DNA from: Halobacterium sp. KA-4
Lineage (GTDB): Archaea; Halobacteriota; Halobacteria; Halobacteriales; Halobacteriaceae
Direction of reading: 5' to 3'
DNA length: 64,000 bases
Assembly: GCF_021028995.1 (NCBI RefSeq)
Contig: NZ_JAJJZG010000011.1
Location: 47,351-111,350 of the forward strand
A program made the translations under genes and the position numbers. Position 1 is the stretch's first letter, and every line of letters starts with the position of its first letter. The notes below the pieces were generated by a model. It was not told the DNA's origin and ran no database searches. It worked only from the letters and a program-made list of their open reading frames with translations. Positions 56,701 to 64,000 of the stretch are shown piece by piece.

Positions 56701-56834
56701 ATGGTGGAGCTCGGAACCGCGTTCTACGTCCTCGCTGCCGCGTTTCTGTTGTTCGTGTTCTTCCTGTTCATGTTCCTCCGGCGGACCCTCGCGGGCTTCA
56801 AGGAGGGCTTCCAGAGCGGGAAGCGCGGCGACGG

Positions 56835-56838
<4 letters not shown>
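56701..56838 (+). CDS. 45-residue single-span membrane microprotein
   Basis: MVELGTAFYVLAAAFLLFVF, then FLFMFLRRTLAGFKEGFQSG and KRGDG. One hydrophobic helix with a basic, amphipathic C-terminal tail. Its TAG stop overlaps that of the convergent threonine aldolase gene by four bases. A conserved small-protein pattern in haloarchaea, function unknown. Confidence 0.65.
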
Positions 56839-57851
<1,013 letters not shown>

Positions 57852-57956
57852 GCCCGGTGATTCGAGTCGCAGCGGCAAAAATGAGGCGTCCCAGGGTCGT
57901 TGGCGTGCGCTTCGATTCGAAAAGTCCTTCCGCGCGTTCGCGCGTACACGTGCCGT

Positions 57957-59066
57957 ATGGACGACCGCATCCACCGGCACGCCGAAATCATCGTCGACCG
58001 CGCCATCGACCTCCAGCCCGACGAGAACGTCGTGGTAAGCCTGCCGCCGGTCGCCGAGGACCTCGCCGTCGCCCTCTACGAGGAAATCGGGAAGGTCGGC
58101 GCCAATCCCGTGATGCTCGCGCGCGGCGACCGCGGCATCGGCACGGACCGCGCCGCCCGCGCGTACCTCCGCGAAGTCGACCCCGACGACCTCACCCAGC
58201 CCGAACACCTCCTGCAGTTGTTCGAGCACGCCGACGCTGCCGTCGTCGGCCGCCCCCACGAGAACGTCAGCGAACAGAGCGACGTCAGCACGAAGGTCGG
58301 CTCCGCGTTCGCCGCCGCCTACCGCGACGTGCTGAACGCCCGCCTCGACACGAAGTGGTGTCTCACGCACTACCCCGCGTCCGCGGACGCCCAGCTCGCG
58401 GAGATGTCCACGGAGGCCTACGAGGACTTCGTCTACGACGCGATGCTCAAAGACTGGGACGAGGTCGAAGCCCACCAGGAGCAGATGGTCGAGATTCTCG
58501 ACCCCGCCGAGGAGGTCCACATCGTCTCTGGCGACACGACCGACGTCACGATGAGCGTGGCGAACATGACGACGCTCAACGACTGCGGGACGAACAACCT
58601 TCCGGCGGGCGAGGTGTTCACCGCGCCCGTCCCCGACTCCGTGGAGGGCGAAGTCCTCTTCGACAAGCCAGTCTACCACCAGGCCCGCGAAATTCAGGGC
58701 GCGTGGCTGAAATTCGAGGACGGCGAGGTCGTGGACTACAGCGCCGCCCAGAACGAGGAGGTCCTGGAGGCCATCCTCGAAACGGACGAGGGCGCGCGCC
58801 GCCTCGGGGAATTGGGCATCGGGATGAACCGGGACATCGACCGGTTCACCTACAACATGCTCTTCGACGAGAAAATGGGCGACACCGTCCACATGGCACT
58901 CGGCCGCGCGTACCCCGCGACGGTCGGCGAGGGCGTCGAGCAGAACGACTCCGCGAAGCACGTCGACATGATTGTGGACATGAGCGAGGACTCGTACATC
59001 GAGGTCGACGGCGAAGTCGTCCAGCGGAACGGGACGTTCAAATTCGAAGACGGATTCGAAGGGTAG
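57957..59066 (+). CDS. Aminopeptidase of the M29 (thermophilic aminopeptidase T) family
   Basis: 369 residues. LQPDENVVVSLPPVAEDLAV near the N terminus, then NDCGTNNLPAGEVFTAPVPD (metal Glu in the LPAGEVFTAP motif), VDYSAAQNEEVL, GIGMNRDIDRFTYNMLFDEK, GDTVHMALGRAYP (His/Asp metal ligands) and DSAKHVDMIVDMSED. A cytoplasmic metallo-aminopeptidase with broad specificity. Start ATG 57957, 19 codons into the open frame. Confidence 0.93.
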   Translation: MDDRIHRHAEIIVDRAIDLQPDENVVVSLPPVAEDLAVALYEEIGKVGANPVMLARGDRGIGTDRAARAYLREVDPDDLTQPEHLLQLFEHADAAVVGRPHENVSEQSDVSTKVGSAFAAAYRDVLNARLDTKWCLTHYPASADAQLAEMSTEAYEDFVYDAMLKDWDEVEAHQEQMVEILDPAEEVHIVSGDTTDVTMSVANMTTLNDCGTNNLPAGEVFTAPVPDSVEGEVLFDKPVYHQAREIQGAWLKFEDGEVVDYSAAQNEEVLEAILETDEGARRLGELGIGMNRDIDRFTYNMLFDEKMGDTVHMALGRAYPATVGEGVEQNDSAKHVDMIVDMSEDSYIEVDGEVVQRNGTFKFEDGFEG

Positions 59067-59375
59067 CGAGAGCGCGACCTCGTATTTCGGCCAGTACGAA
59101 CAGTGAGCTGGTAATTCCTCAGAGCGGTGCGGTCTTTCTAGCGTCCTGCCGAACGCAGTGAGGCAGGGCTCGGGAGAGCGTGCTCTCCCGGTGTAGGTTT
59201 TTGCGCGGTCGCGAGGCGACCGCGCAAAAGGTACGCCACAAGACGTATGCCACGTTCGTGTTGCCGCTCGCTCGACGGAACGCCCGCTACCGGCGCGAAG
59301 GAGCCGTCTCCAGCGCTGGTATGTTATCATCTATCAACCCTCGTTTTAAGACAGTGGCGTGTGTATGCGTGTCAC
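59067..59375. other. 309-base intergenic stretch with hairpin cluster
   Basis: Between the aminopeptidase gene and a small zinc-finger gene I find no coding frame with a start and normal composition. The stretch contains three adjacent perfect inverted repeats between 59145 and 59229 (described separately) and, at its right end, the promoter of the zinc-finger gene. Confidence 0.5.
59145..59229. repeat. Three consecutive perfect hairpins
   Basis: CCTGCC...GGCAGG (59145-59167, 11-base loop); CGGGAGAG-CGTG-CTCTCCCG (59171-59190); and TTTTGCGCGGTCGC-GAG-GCGACCGCGCAAAA (59199-59229 including loop), a 14-bp stem. All lie 80-160 bases after the aminopeptidase stop. Such stacking could terminate or protect an RNA 3 prime end or form a small RNA. 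Confidence 0.6.
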
Positions 59376-59525
59376 GTGCCAAAGCTCGACTGCCCTGACT
59401 GTGGTCGCGGCATCGCGATGCACGAACTCGAGACGCGAACCGTCGCCCAGACCACGGGATTCGAGACGAGCTACCGCTGCCCGTTCTGCCGCGCCGACTT
59501 CGAGGAAGTCAAGCAGCTGATGTAA
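59376..59525 (+). CDS. Small zinc-ribbon protein, 49 aa
   Basis: From GTG 59376: VPKLDCPDCGRGIAMHELET, then RTVAQTTGFETSYRCPFCRA and DFEEVKQLM. Two CxxC pairs (CPDC residues 6-9; CPFC about 35-38) define a rubredoxin/zinc-ribbon fold. The GTG sits about 30 bases from a TATA-like GTTTTAAG (59343-59350). Function unknown; binding of metal and possibly nucleic acid or protein is inferred. Confidence 0.75.
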   Translation: MPKLDCPDCGRGIAMHELETRTVAQTTGFETSYRCPFCRADFEEVKQLM

Positions 59526-59650
59526 CCCTCGACGGTGCGTTCGGCGAGCCGCGTGGCCGGCTGGTGGGCTGCCGCGCGTGCCGCTGCCGAGCCACGGGCA
59601 CGACCACTCCGATTCTCGCGCTAGCGACCGCCAACTATCCGTCTCGTCAC

Positions 59651-60145
59651 TCAATCGTGGGCGAGGAGGTAGCCGACGAGCGCACCGACGACGACCGTTC
59701 CGCCGTACGTCGGAATTAGTCCCAGCGCGCCGAGCAGTAGTGGCGTCAGGAGAAACAATAGGGAATCAGACAGTAGTTGCACGACCGGCGATGCCCCCGG
59801 TAGTGGTTCGAACACGTTCTCGCCGAGCACGACGAGGGCAATCTCGAGGACGTAGAACGGGACTGGAAGCGCGAGTAACCCGACGAGCGCTCCGACTGCC
59901 GTTCCACGAATCGGCGACCATTCCCCGCCGAGACGCTCCCAGAGAAGCCACGCGAGCAGTGACCCACCGAGGAACCCGCCGACGACGAGCAGCCACAAGG
60001 AACCGGAGGGCAAGGGGAGCCCCTGTCCGGAAAGCACGCTCCGAATCGGCTCGAGTAGAACGAACAGCAGCGCGAATCCGCCACCCGCAGCTCCGAACGT
60101 CAGCACCGGATGCCGACGGACACGCTTCAGAAACGTCTGATACAT
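59651..60145 (-). CDS. Membrane protein of unknown function, 164 aa
   Basis: Starts MYQTFLKRVRRHPVLTFGAA; hydrophobic segments GFALLFVLLEPIRSVLSG, LWLLVVGGFLGGSLLAWLL, GTAVGALVGLLALPVPFYVL, PVVQLLSDSLLFLLTPLLLG and GGTVVVGALVGYLL. About five helices, no transporter motif seen. The 125 bases before the zinc-ribbon stop and this stop hold nothing obvious. Confidence 0.7.
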   Translation of the reverse strand: MYQTFLKRVRRHPVLTFGAAGGGFALLFVLLEPIRSVLSGQGLPLPSGSLWLLVVGGFLGGSLLAWLLWERLGGEWSPIRGTAVGALVGLLALPVPFYVLEIALVVLGENVFEPLPGASPVVQLLSDSLLFLLTPLLLGALGLIPTYGGTVVVGALVGYLLAHD

Positions 60146-60291
60146 AATCGTTCGAAGGTGTACGCAGCGAATAACACTTGTCGTCGGTAGCGCCCTGGCA
60201 AGCACGAGGCTGGCCGACGGGAACCTCGAACTGCTCGAACGGGGTGAGCGGGAGCCGTGAGAGCGCATCCGAAGTGGAAAACGGTAGACGA

Positions 60292-60310
60292 GCACGGAGG
60301 GATTCGAACC
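60292..60310 (-). repeat. Partial copy of the tRNA-Arg 3-prime end
   Basis: GCACGGAGGGATTCGAACC is identical over 19 bases to the T-arm/acceptor part of the adjacent tRNA-Arg gene (60389-60407), 97 bases away in the same orientation. The bases in front of it on the minus strand do not complete a tRNA, and include a hairpin TGCGAGAC...GTCTCGCA (60315-60341). Partial tRNA 3 prime ends are typical scars of integrases that use tRNA genes as attachment sites. Confidence 0.5.
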
Positions 60311-60386
60311 GATGCGAGACTCACTTCGTTCGTCTCGCAGGGTTACGAATTTCGTCAAGCCGGTTCGCTCTCGACGGTCACTACAC

Positions 60387-60460
60387 GGGCACGGAGGGAT
60401 TCGAACCCCCGGCATTTCGGTTAGAAGCCGAATGCTCTGTCCGAACTGAGCTACGTGCCC
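60387..60460 (-). tRNA. tRNA-Arg (anticodon UCU)
   Basis: The minus strand folds as a full cloverleaf: acceptor GGGCACG/CGTGCCC, D-arm GCTC...GAGC, anticodon stem TTCGG/CCGAA with loop CTTCTAA giving anticodon TCT, and T-arm around TTCGAAT. 74 bases, no intron, no encoded CCA. It decodes AGA (and AGG by wobble), codons that are rare in this GC-rich proteome. Confidence 0.95.
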
Positions 60461-60562
60461 TGCCGGGAGGTACAGGCGACGCGAGTAAAAACCGACGGGT
60501 TGGCGTCGACGGCGGGTACCGAGTCGAAGCACACAGGTACGGTCGGCTGCTACGTCGGTGTA

Positions 60563-61138
60563 ATGAGAGTTATCGGTACCGTGGGGATGCCGGGCAGCGG
60601 CAAGAGCGAGGCCGCTGCCGTCGCCGAGGAGCTCGGCGTGCCCGTCGTCATCATGGGCGACGTCATCCGGCAGGAGTGCCGGGACCGCGGCCTCGACCCG
60701 GCGGAACACCACGGACGCATCGCACAGAAACTCCGTGAGGAGGGCGGTCCGGGCGCTATCGCCGAGCGCTCGCTGCCCATCATCCGCGACCACCTCGAGG
60801 ACAACGACGTGGTGCTCGTGGACGGCATCCGGTCGGGCGTGGAGGTCGAGCAGTTCCGCGAGGCGTTCGACGGCGCGTTCACGCTCGTGGAAGTGTACGC
60901 GCCCTACGACCTGCGCCGCGAGCGCATCGAGGGGCGCGGCCGCCCCGGTGACGTCGAGGGCGAGACGCTCGCGGAGCGCGAGGAGCGCGAGCGCGGGTTC
61001 GGGATGGACGAAGCCATCGAAGCCGCCGACGTTCGTGTGGAGAACACGGGGAGCCTCGAGGAGTTCCACGAGCGCGTCACCGAACTCCTCACGGAGGAGG
61101 TCGACGACCCGCCGGCAGCGGAGGTGGAGGAGTCGTGA
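60563..61138 (+). CDS. UPF0200 family nucleotide kinase-like protein
   Basis: 191 residues. MRVIGTVGMPGSGKSEAAAV has a P-loop; VVIMGDVIRQECRDRGLDPA and the lid-like RRERIEGRGRPGDVEG follow, as in dephospho-CoA-kinase/adenylate-kinase folds. It couples by a four-base GTGA overlap with the next gene, a pair conserved across haloarchaea. Substrate is unknown; a role in nucleotide or RNA-linked metabolism is inferred from the partner. Confidence 0.88.
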   Translation: MRVIGTVGMPGSGKSEAAAVAEELGVPVVIMGDVIRQECRDRGLDPAEHHGRIAQKLREEGGPGAIAERSLPIIRDHLEDNDVVLVDGIRSGVEVEQFREAFDGAFTLVEVYAPYDLRRERIEGRGRPGDVEGETLAEREERERGFGMDEAIEAADVRVENTGSLEEFHERVTELLTEEVDDPPAAEVEES

Positions 61139-61566
61139 GCGACGACCAGGGCGTCCTCTACAGCGTGGACGTGGAACTGTCCGCGCCGGTCAAGCCGACG
61201 GAGGTCACGGACCGCGTCGTCGAGACGATTACCGGACTGTTTCCGACGGCGGACGTCGAAACGCACGGCGACCGCGTCACGGCGGAGTGCCACGACGTCG
61301 AGACGTTCCGCGAGCAGTTGTTCGAGCAGCGCATCCTCGACACCGCACGCAAGGAGTTTCTGCGAAATCAGACGGACAGCGGCTTCAGTTTCGACCTGAA
61401 GAAGCAGGCGGCGTACGTCGGGAAGGTGAACTTCTCGGTGGGCAGCCCGGACGAACTCGGCGACCTCCACGTCGAGGTCACGGTGAACGAGCCCGACGTG
61501 GAATCGTTCATCGCGTACCTCGCGCCGCGGACCGAGGACGGCAAACCCGTCGAAGCCGACGAGTAG
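61135..61566 (+). CDS. UPF0201 family RNA-binding-like protein
   Basis: 143 residues from GTG 61135 (GTGA overlap with the UPF0200 stop). VLYSVDVELSAPVKPTEVTD, LFEQRILDTARKEFLRNQTD and FSFDLKKQAAYVGKVNFSVG match the UPF0201 pattern, an alpha/beta fold likened to RNA-binding domains. Translationally coupled to the P-loop kinase-like protein, so they probably act together. Convergent with the permease gene downstream. Confidence 0.85.
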   Translation: MSDDQGVLYSVDVELSAPVKPTEVTDRVVETITGLFPTADVETHGDRVTAECHDVETFREQLFEQRILDTARKEFLRNQTDSGFSFDLKKQAAYVGKVNFSVGSPDELGDLHVEVTVNEPDVESFIAYLAPRTEDGKPVEADE

Positions 61567-61567
61567 C

Positions 61568-62521
61568 CTACGCGAGCAGGACGGCGATTGCGACCGCGAT
61601 GAAGACGACTTTTGTGGCGACGTTGACGGCGATGACTTTCGACCCGAAGCGCGCCCCCCAGATGCCGTACTGGAACGGAATCGAGCGCTTGAACGTCGAG
61701 ACAGCGAACGAGACGACGCCGCCGACGAGCATCGTCGCGACGGCCTCCCGGGCGGTGAACGTCCCGGGGACTTGTGGCGCGATGAAGATGGCGCCAGTCG
61801 TCGTATCCACGGCGAACGTAGCGATAGCGGGCACGCTCGCGGAGGGCAGTCCGATAAGGTCGGTCAGCGGCGCAGCGGCGGCTGTGTACTCCGTGACGTC
61901 GTAGGCCATCGTGAGGTAGACGACGGCCGTGTAGACGATTGCGAGCCGTGGCACGATGCTGAACAGCTTCGCTCTGGTCTTCGCGAGCGCGCCCCGGACG
62001 GCCTCGCCGCGGGTCTGGTCGTCGTCGCCGGGGAGGTCGACGTCCGCGTCGGTGGCGGGCGCGACGTTGCGCTCCGTGAGGAAGAGCGCGCCCGCGAGCA
62101 CGCCGACGAGCGTGATGGCGAGGCTGACGCCCGCACGCGCGCCGACGTACGTGAGCCCGACCTCTAGCCCGAGAATCGGAATCAGGACGGGCGCGTAGAA
62201 CGTGAAGATGTGCTGGACGAATCCGAAGAATGTGTTTATCGTCACCGCAATCAGGGTGGCGCGGTCGTCGAGCACGCCGGCGTCCCGGTACTCCTTGAGC
62301 ATGCCGTAGCCGGCGGTCGGCGACGCGGTGGTCGCGAGGATGGCCGTCCCGACCTCGTCCGGGAGGTTCGCGGGGCCGGTAAGCGGCTTCGCGAACCGGG
62401 CGACGTACTGCACCGCGCCGAACGCGACCGCGAGGTTGGCGAGCGTGAGGCCCACCGCGATGGCGACCGAGACCGCCGCTACGCGGGGGAGGACGTCCGC
62501 GAGGAGCGCCACGAGTTGCAC
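61568..62521 (-). CDS. Nucleoside-recognition-domain (spore-maturation-like) membrane protein
   Basis: 317 residues, about eight helices. GPANLPDEVGTAILATTASP and TAGYGMLKEYRDAGVLDDRA resemble the Gate domain (nucleoside recognition) of SpmA/FeoB-like proteins; VGLTYVGARAGVSLAITLVG and ERNVAPATDADVDL form a loop. A second Gate-like segment KRSIPFQYGIWGARFGSKVI lies near the C terminus. Substrate unknown; nucleoside or ion transport is possible. Confidence 0.8.
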   Translation of the reverse strand: MQLVALLADVLPRVAAVSVAIAVGLTLANLAVAFGAVQYVARFAKPLTGPANLPDEVGTAILATTASPTAGYGMLKEYRDAGVLDDRATLIAVTINTFFGFVQHIFTFYAPVLIPILGLEVGLTYVGARAGVSLAITLVGVLAGALFLTERNVAPATDADVDLPGDDDQTRGEAVRGALAKTRAKLFSIVPRLAIVYTAVVYLTMAYDVTEYTAAAAPLTDLIGLPSASVPAIATFAVDTTTGAIFIAPQVPGTFTAREAVATMLVGGVVSFAVSTFKRSIPFQYGIWGARFGSKVIAVNVATKVVFIAVAIAVLLA

Positions 62522-62566
62522 GTCCGAGGATTCGCACGCGGGCGAATTACCGGTGTCGGTCTCCCA

Positions 62567-63124
62567 CTACACGACGGCGCCGACGACCAGCAGGAAGACG
62601 ACGACGCCGAGCACGTCGCAGGTCGTGGTGACGACCGGGACGACGACGTCGTCGGGGTCGAGTTGGAGTTGGAAGGCGGCGTAGGTCGCGGTGGTCGCGA
62701 TGGCGACGGCGACGACGGCGAGCAGGAGGCCGGACGCGGCCGCGATGAAGACGACCGTCCCGAGTGCGAGCGAGACGTCGCCGAGCGCGTACCGGGCGAG
62801 CCACGCGCCCGCGCCGACCGCGGGAAACAGCGTGACGGCGAGCGCGAACGTCGCGGCGGCGTTCCCCGCGAGCGCGTCGTCAGTCGGGTCGAACGCGAGG
62901 GTGCCGAGGTGGAACGCCGTCGACAGCCGGCTGGCGAGCACGCTCCCGAGGTTGCCCGCGACCGCGATGATGCCGGGGACGAGCGTCAGCAGCGACGGGT
63001 ACTGCGTGAGGACGGCGCGGCTGCCGTCCAGCACGAGCCCGCCCCAGAGTTCGACGACGGTGAGCACGGCCAGGAGCGGGAACGTCGCCGCGACGATGCC
63101 ACGGACGCTCCACTCCTCGGTCAC
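62567..63124 (-). CDS. MgtE/SLC41-type magnesium transporter membrane module (downstream copy)
   Basis: 185 residues from GTG 63124: EEWSVRGIVAATFPLLAVLT. Five helices with LLTLVPGIIAVAGNLGSVLA (the LxPxIxxxGxN magnesium-pore motif) and a late DDVVVPVVTTTCDVLGVVVF (conserved DDVVVPxxTTxxD). It lacks the N-terminal cytoplasmic and CBS domains of bacterial MgtE, so it is a stand-alone membrane module. Its GTG abuts the TGA of the upstream paralogue (no gap), so the two are coupled and probably heterodimerise into one pore. Confidence 0.87.
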   Translation of the reverse strand: MTEEWSVRGIVAATFPLLAVLTVVELWGGLVLDGSRAVLTQYPSLLTLVPGIIAVAGNLGSVLASRLSTAFHLGTLAFDPTDDALAGNAAATFALAVTLFPAVGAGAWLARYALGDVSLALGTVVFIAAASGLLLAVVAVAIATTATYAAFQLQLDPDDVVVPVVTTTCDVLGVVVFLLVVGAVV

Positions 63125-63703
63125 TCAGACCACCCCGGCGGCGATAGCGAGCCGTGCACCCGCGAGCATCGTCGCGATGCCGATGACGTCGCCGGTTGTG
63201 GTGACGACGGGGCCGGCGAGCGCGTCCGGGTTGAGGCCGCGGCGGAAGCCGACGAACACCGTGACGATGACGACGAGCGTGAGCCCCGCGCCCGAAAGCA
63301 CGCCGGCGACGAGCGCGACGACGAGCAGCGCGGACAGCGGCGCGACGGGGAGGTCGAGCGCGACCCGGATACCGTAGCCGGCGGCGGCGGCGACCGCGGA
63401 GATGACGACGCCGTTGAGCATCGCGGCAGCGACTGCCGAGCGCACGCGCTCGCCCGGCACGCCGAGGTCGGGTTCGACGAGCCCCTGGTGGAGCCCGGTC
63501 GCGAGTCGCGCGCCCAGCGACCCGTAGACGCTCCCGCGGGTCGCCAAGAGTGCGGGAACGATGGTGAGCAGACCGGGGACGACGGTAAGTTCGCGTTCCA
63601 TCCCGCCGAGCACGACCCCGGAGAAGACGCTCGCGACGGCGGACAGCACGAGGATGCCGAACGCCTCGCGGTAGGCGTCCTCGGCGACCGCGCGAATGGT
63701 CAT
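63125..63703 (-). CDS. MgtE/SLC41-type magnesium transporter membrane module (upstream copy)
   Basis: 192 residues from ATG 63703 (MTIRAVAEDAYREAFGILVL). LLTIVPALLATRGSVYGSLG and NPDALAGPVVTTTGDVIGIA match the same motifs as the next gene (VP.L...xGxxxxxLxxR, then AGPVVTTxGDVIG). Also five helices without N or CBS domain. Together the two half-size proteins reproduce the ten-helix dimer pore of MgtE/SLC41. The long upstream frame is rejected; this start places a single amphipathic helix before TM1. Confidence 0.87.
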   Translation of the reverse strand: MTIRAVAEDAYREAFGILVLSAVASVFSGVVLGGMERELTVVPGLLTIVPALLATRGSVYGSLGARLATGLHQGLVEPDLGVPGERVRSAVAAAMLNGVVISAVAAAAGYGIRVALDLPVAPLSALLVVALVAGVLSGAGLTLVVIVTVFVGFRRGLNPDALAGPVVTTTGDVIGIATMLAGARLAIAAGVV

Positions 63704-63781
63704 GGCCGAGTGCACGCGTCCGCCCGGGAAAAAACCCGCCGGCGGGCGTGGCTTTTTGCGGGACGCGCACGAAATACTACT

Positions 63782-64000
63782 GTGAGCGAGGACCCCGAGA
63801 CGGTCGCCGCGCGGCTCCGCGAGCGTGCCCGCCGCCTCCGCGAGCAGGCAGTCGCCGAATACGCCGACGACCCCCTGATGCTGGACCCCCAGCCAATCGA
63901 CCCGCCGCCGCACGCCACCGAGGACGCGTTTCCCGAGTCCGTCGAGGAACAGCTCGACCGGCTGCCGGGCGTCGGCGGCCTCGTCGTCGTCGACGAGGGG
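63782..64000 (+). CDS. N-terminal fragment of a probable NUDIX hydrolase (cut by window end)
   Basis: 73 residues visible from GTG 63782: VSEDPETVAARLRERARRLR, then DDPLMLDPQPIDPPPHATED and LPGVGGLVVVDEG. The LGGLVVVDEG strand at the edge fits the start of a NUDIX fold with a helical N-terminal extension, as seen in haloarchaeal hydrolases, but the NUDIX box itself lies outside the window. Function is inferred, not demonstrated. The gene is divergent from the magnesium transporter. Confidence 0.5.
   Translation, partial: MSEDPETVAARLRERARRLREQAVAEYADDPLMLDPQPIDPPPHATEDAFPESVEEQLDRLPGVGGLVVVDEG

Overview
The window is about two-thirds GC, every protein is highly acidic (Asp/Glu-rich), genes lie close together, and many start a few bases downstream of where a TATA-directed transcript would begin (TATA-like boxes about 29 bases before ATG or GTG). 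Together with PCNA, RfcS, Orc1/Cdc6, RadA, PriL, Hjc, NMD3, SAMP2 and paired TatC proteins, this identifies an extremely halophilic archaeon (class Halobacteria). A Halobacterium-like genome is the best guess from gene content, without a search. This is mostly chromosomal core sequence: I see no insertion sequence, prophage, CRISPR array or defence island.

Layout. 1-9.0 kb: O-acetylhomoserine sulfhydrylase (cut by the window edge), an MFS transporter, a bacterial-type NAD-dependent DNA ligase, a small Tat lipoprotein, a cold-shock protein, PCNA, a DUF4382 lipoprotein and the rRNA methyltransferase FtsJ/RlmE. 9.0-13.3 kb: a queuosine-precursor transporter coupled to a tiny ribbon-helix-helix protein, then the divergent TatCt (double TatC) and TatCo genes. 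13.5-22 kb: RpiA, a minimal histone-fold protein, GIY-YIG protein, FMN reductase, phosphohexomutase, GNAT-SAMP2 pair, an exported bactofilin-like membrane protein, RfcS, a glutathionyl-hydroquinone-reductase-like protein and two frameshifted genes. 22-31 kb: AlaRS, HD phosphohydrolase, glutamine amidotransferase, a frameshifted APH-family gene, cupin, ferredoxin, PHP phosphoesterase. 31-47.4 kb: SDR protein, XPD-like helicase, Trm5/TYW2 methyltransferase, NMD3, RadA, MutS-like ATPase, Orc1/Cdc6, archaetidylserine decarboxylase, PriL, Hjc, dUTPase-like protein and AhcY. 47.7-64 kb: a secreted repeat protein, MTA/SAH deaminase, second XPD-like helicase, DpsA, CDF transporter, phosphodiesterase, threonine aldolase, M29 aminopeptidase, tRNA-Arg(UCU), the UPF0200/UPF0201 pair, a nucleoside-recognition permease and a two-gene MgtE-like magnesium transporter.

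Functional themes. DNA replication and repair is strongly over-represented (LigA, PCNA, RfcS, two XPD-like helicases, RadA, MutS-like, Orc1/Cdc6, PriL, Hjc), although the genes are scattered singly and not in one operon. Sulfur/SAM recycling is represented by MetY, AhcY and MTA/SAH deaminase. Export is represented by both TatC proteins and several Tat or Sec substrates.

The most unusual structure is a family of four related non-coding elements (about 100-180 bp) that each begin within about 5 bp of a stop codon, in the same orientation as that gene (tatCo, radA, orc1/cdc6, ahcY). Other points of interest are a tripled 10-bp motif before the DUF4382 lipoprotein gene, a partial copy of the tRNA-Arg 3-prime end, a three-hairpin cluster near 59.2 kb, three frameshifted genes within 8 kb, and several genes of 27 to 59 codons that standard annotation tends to miss.
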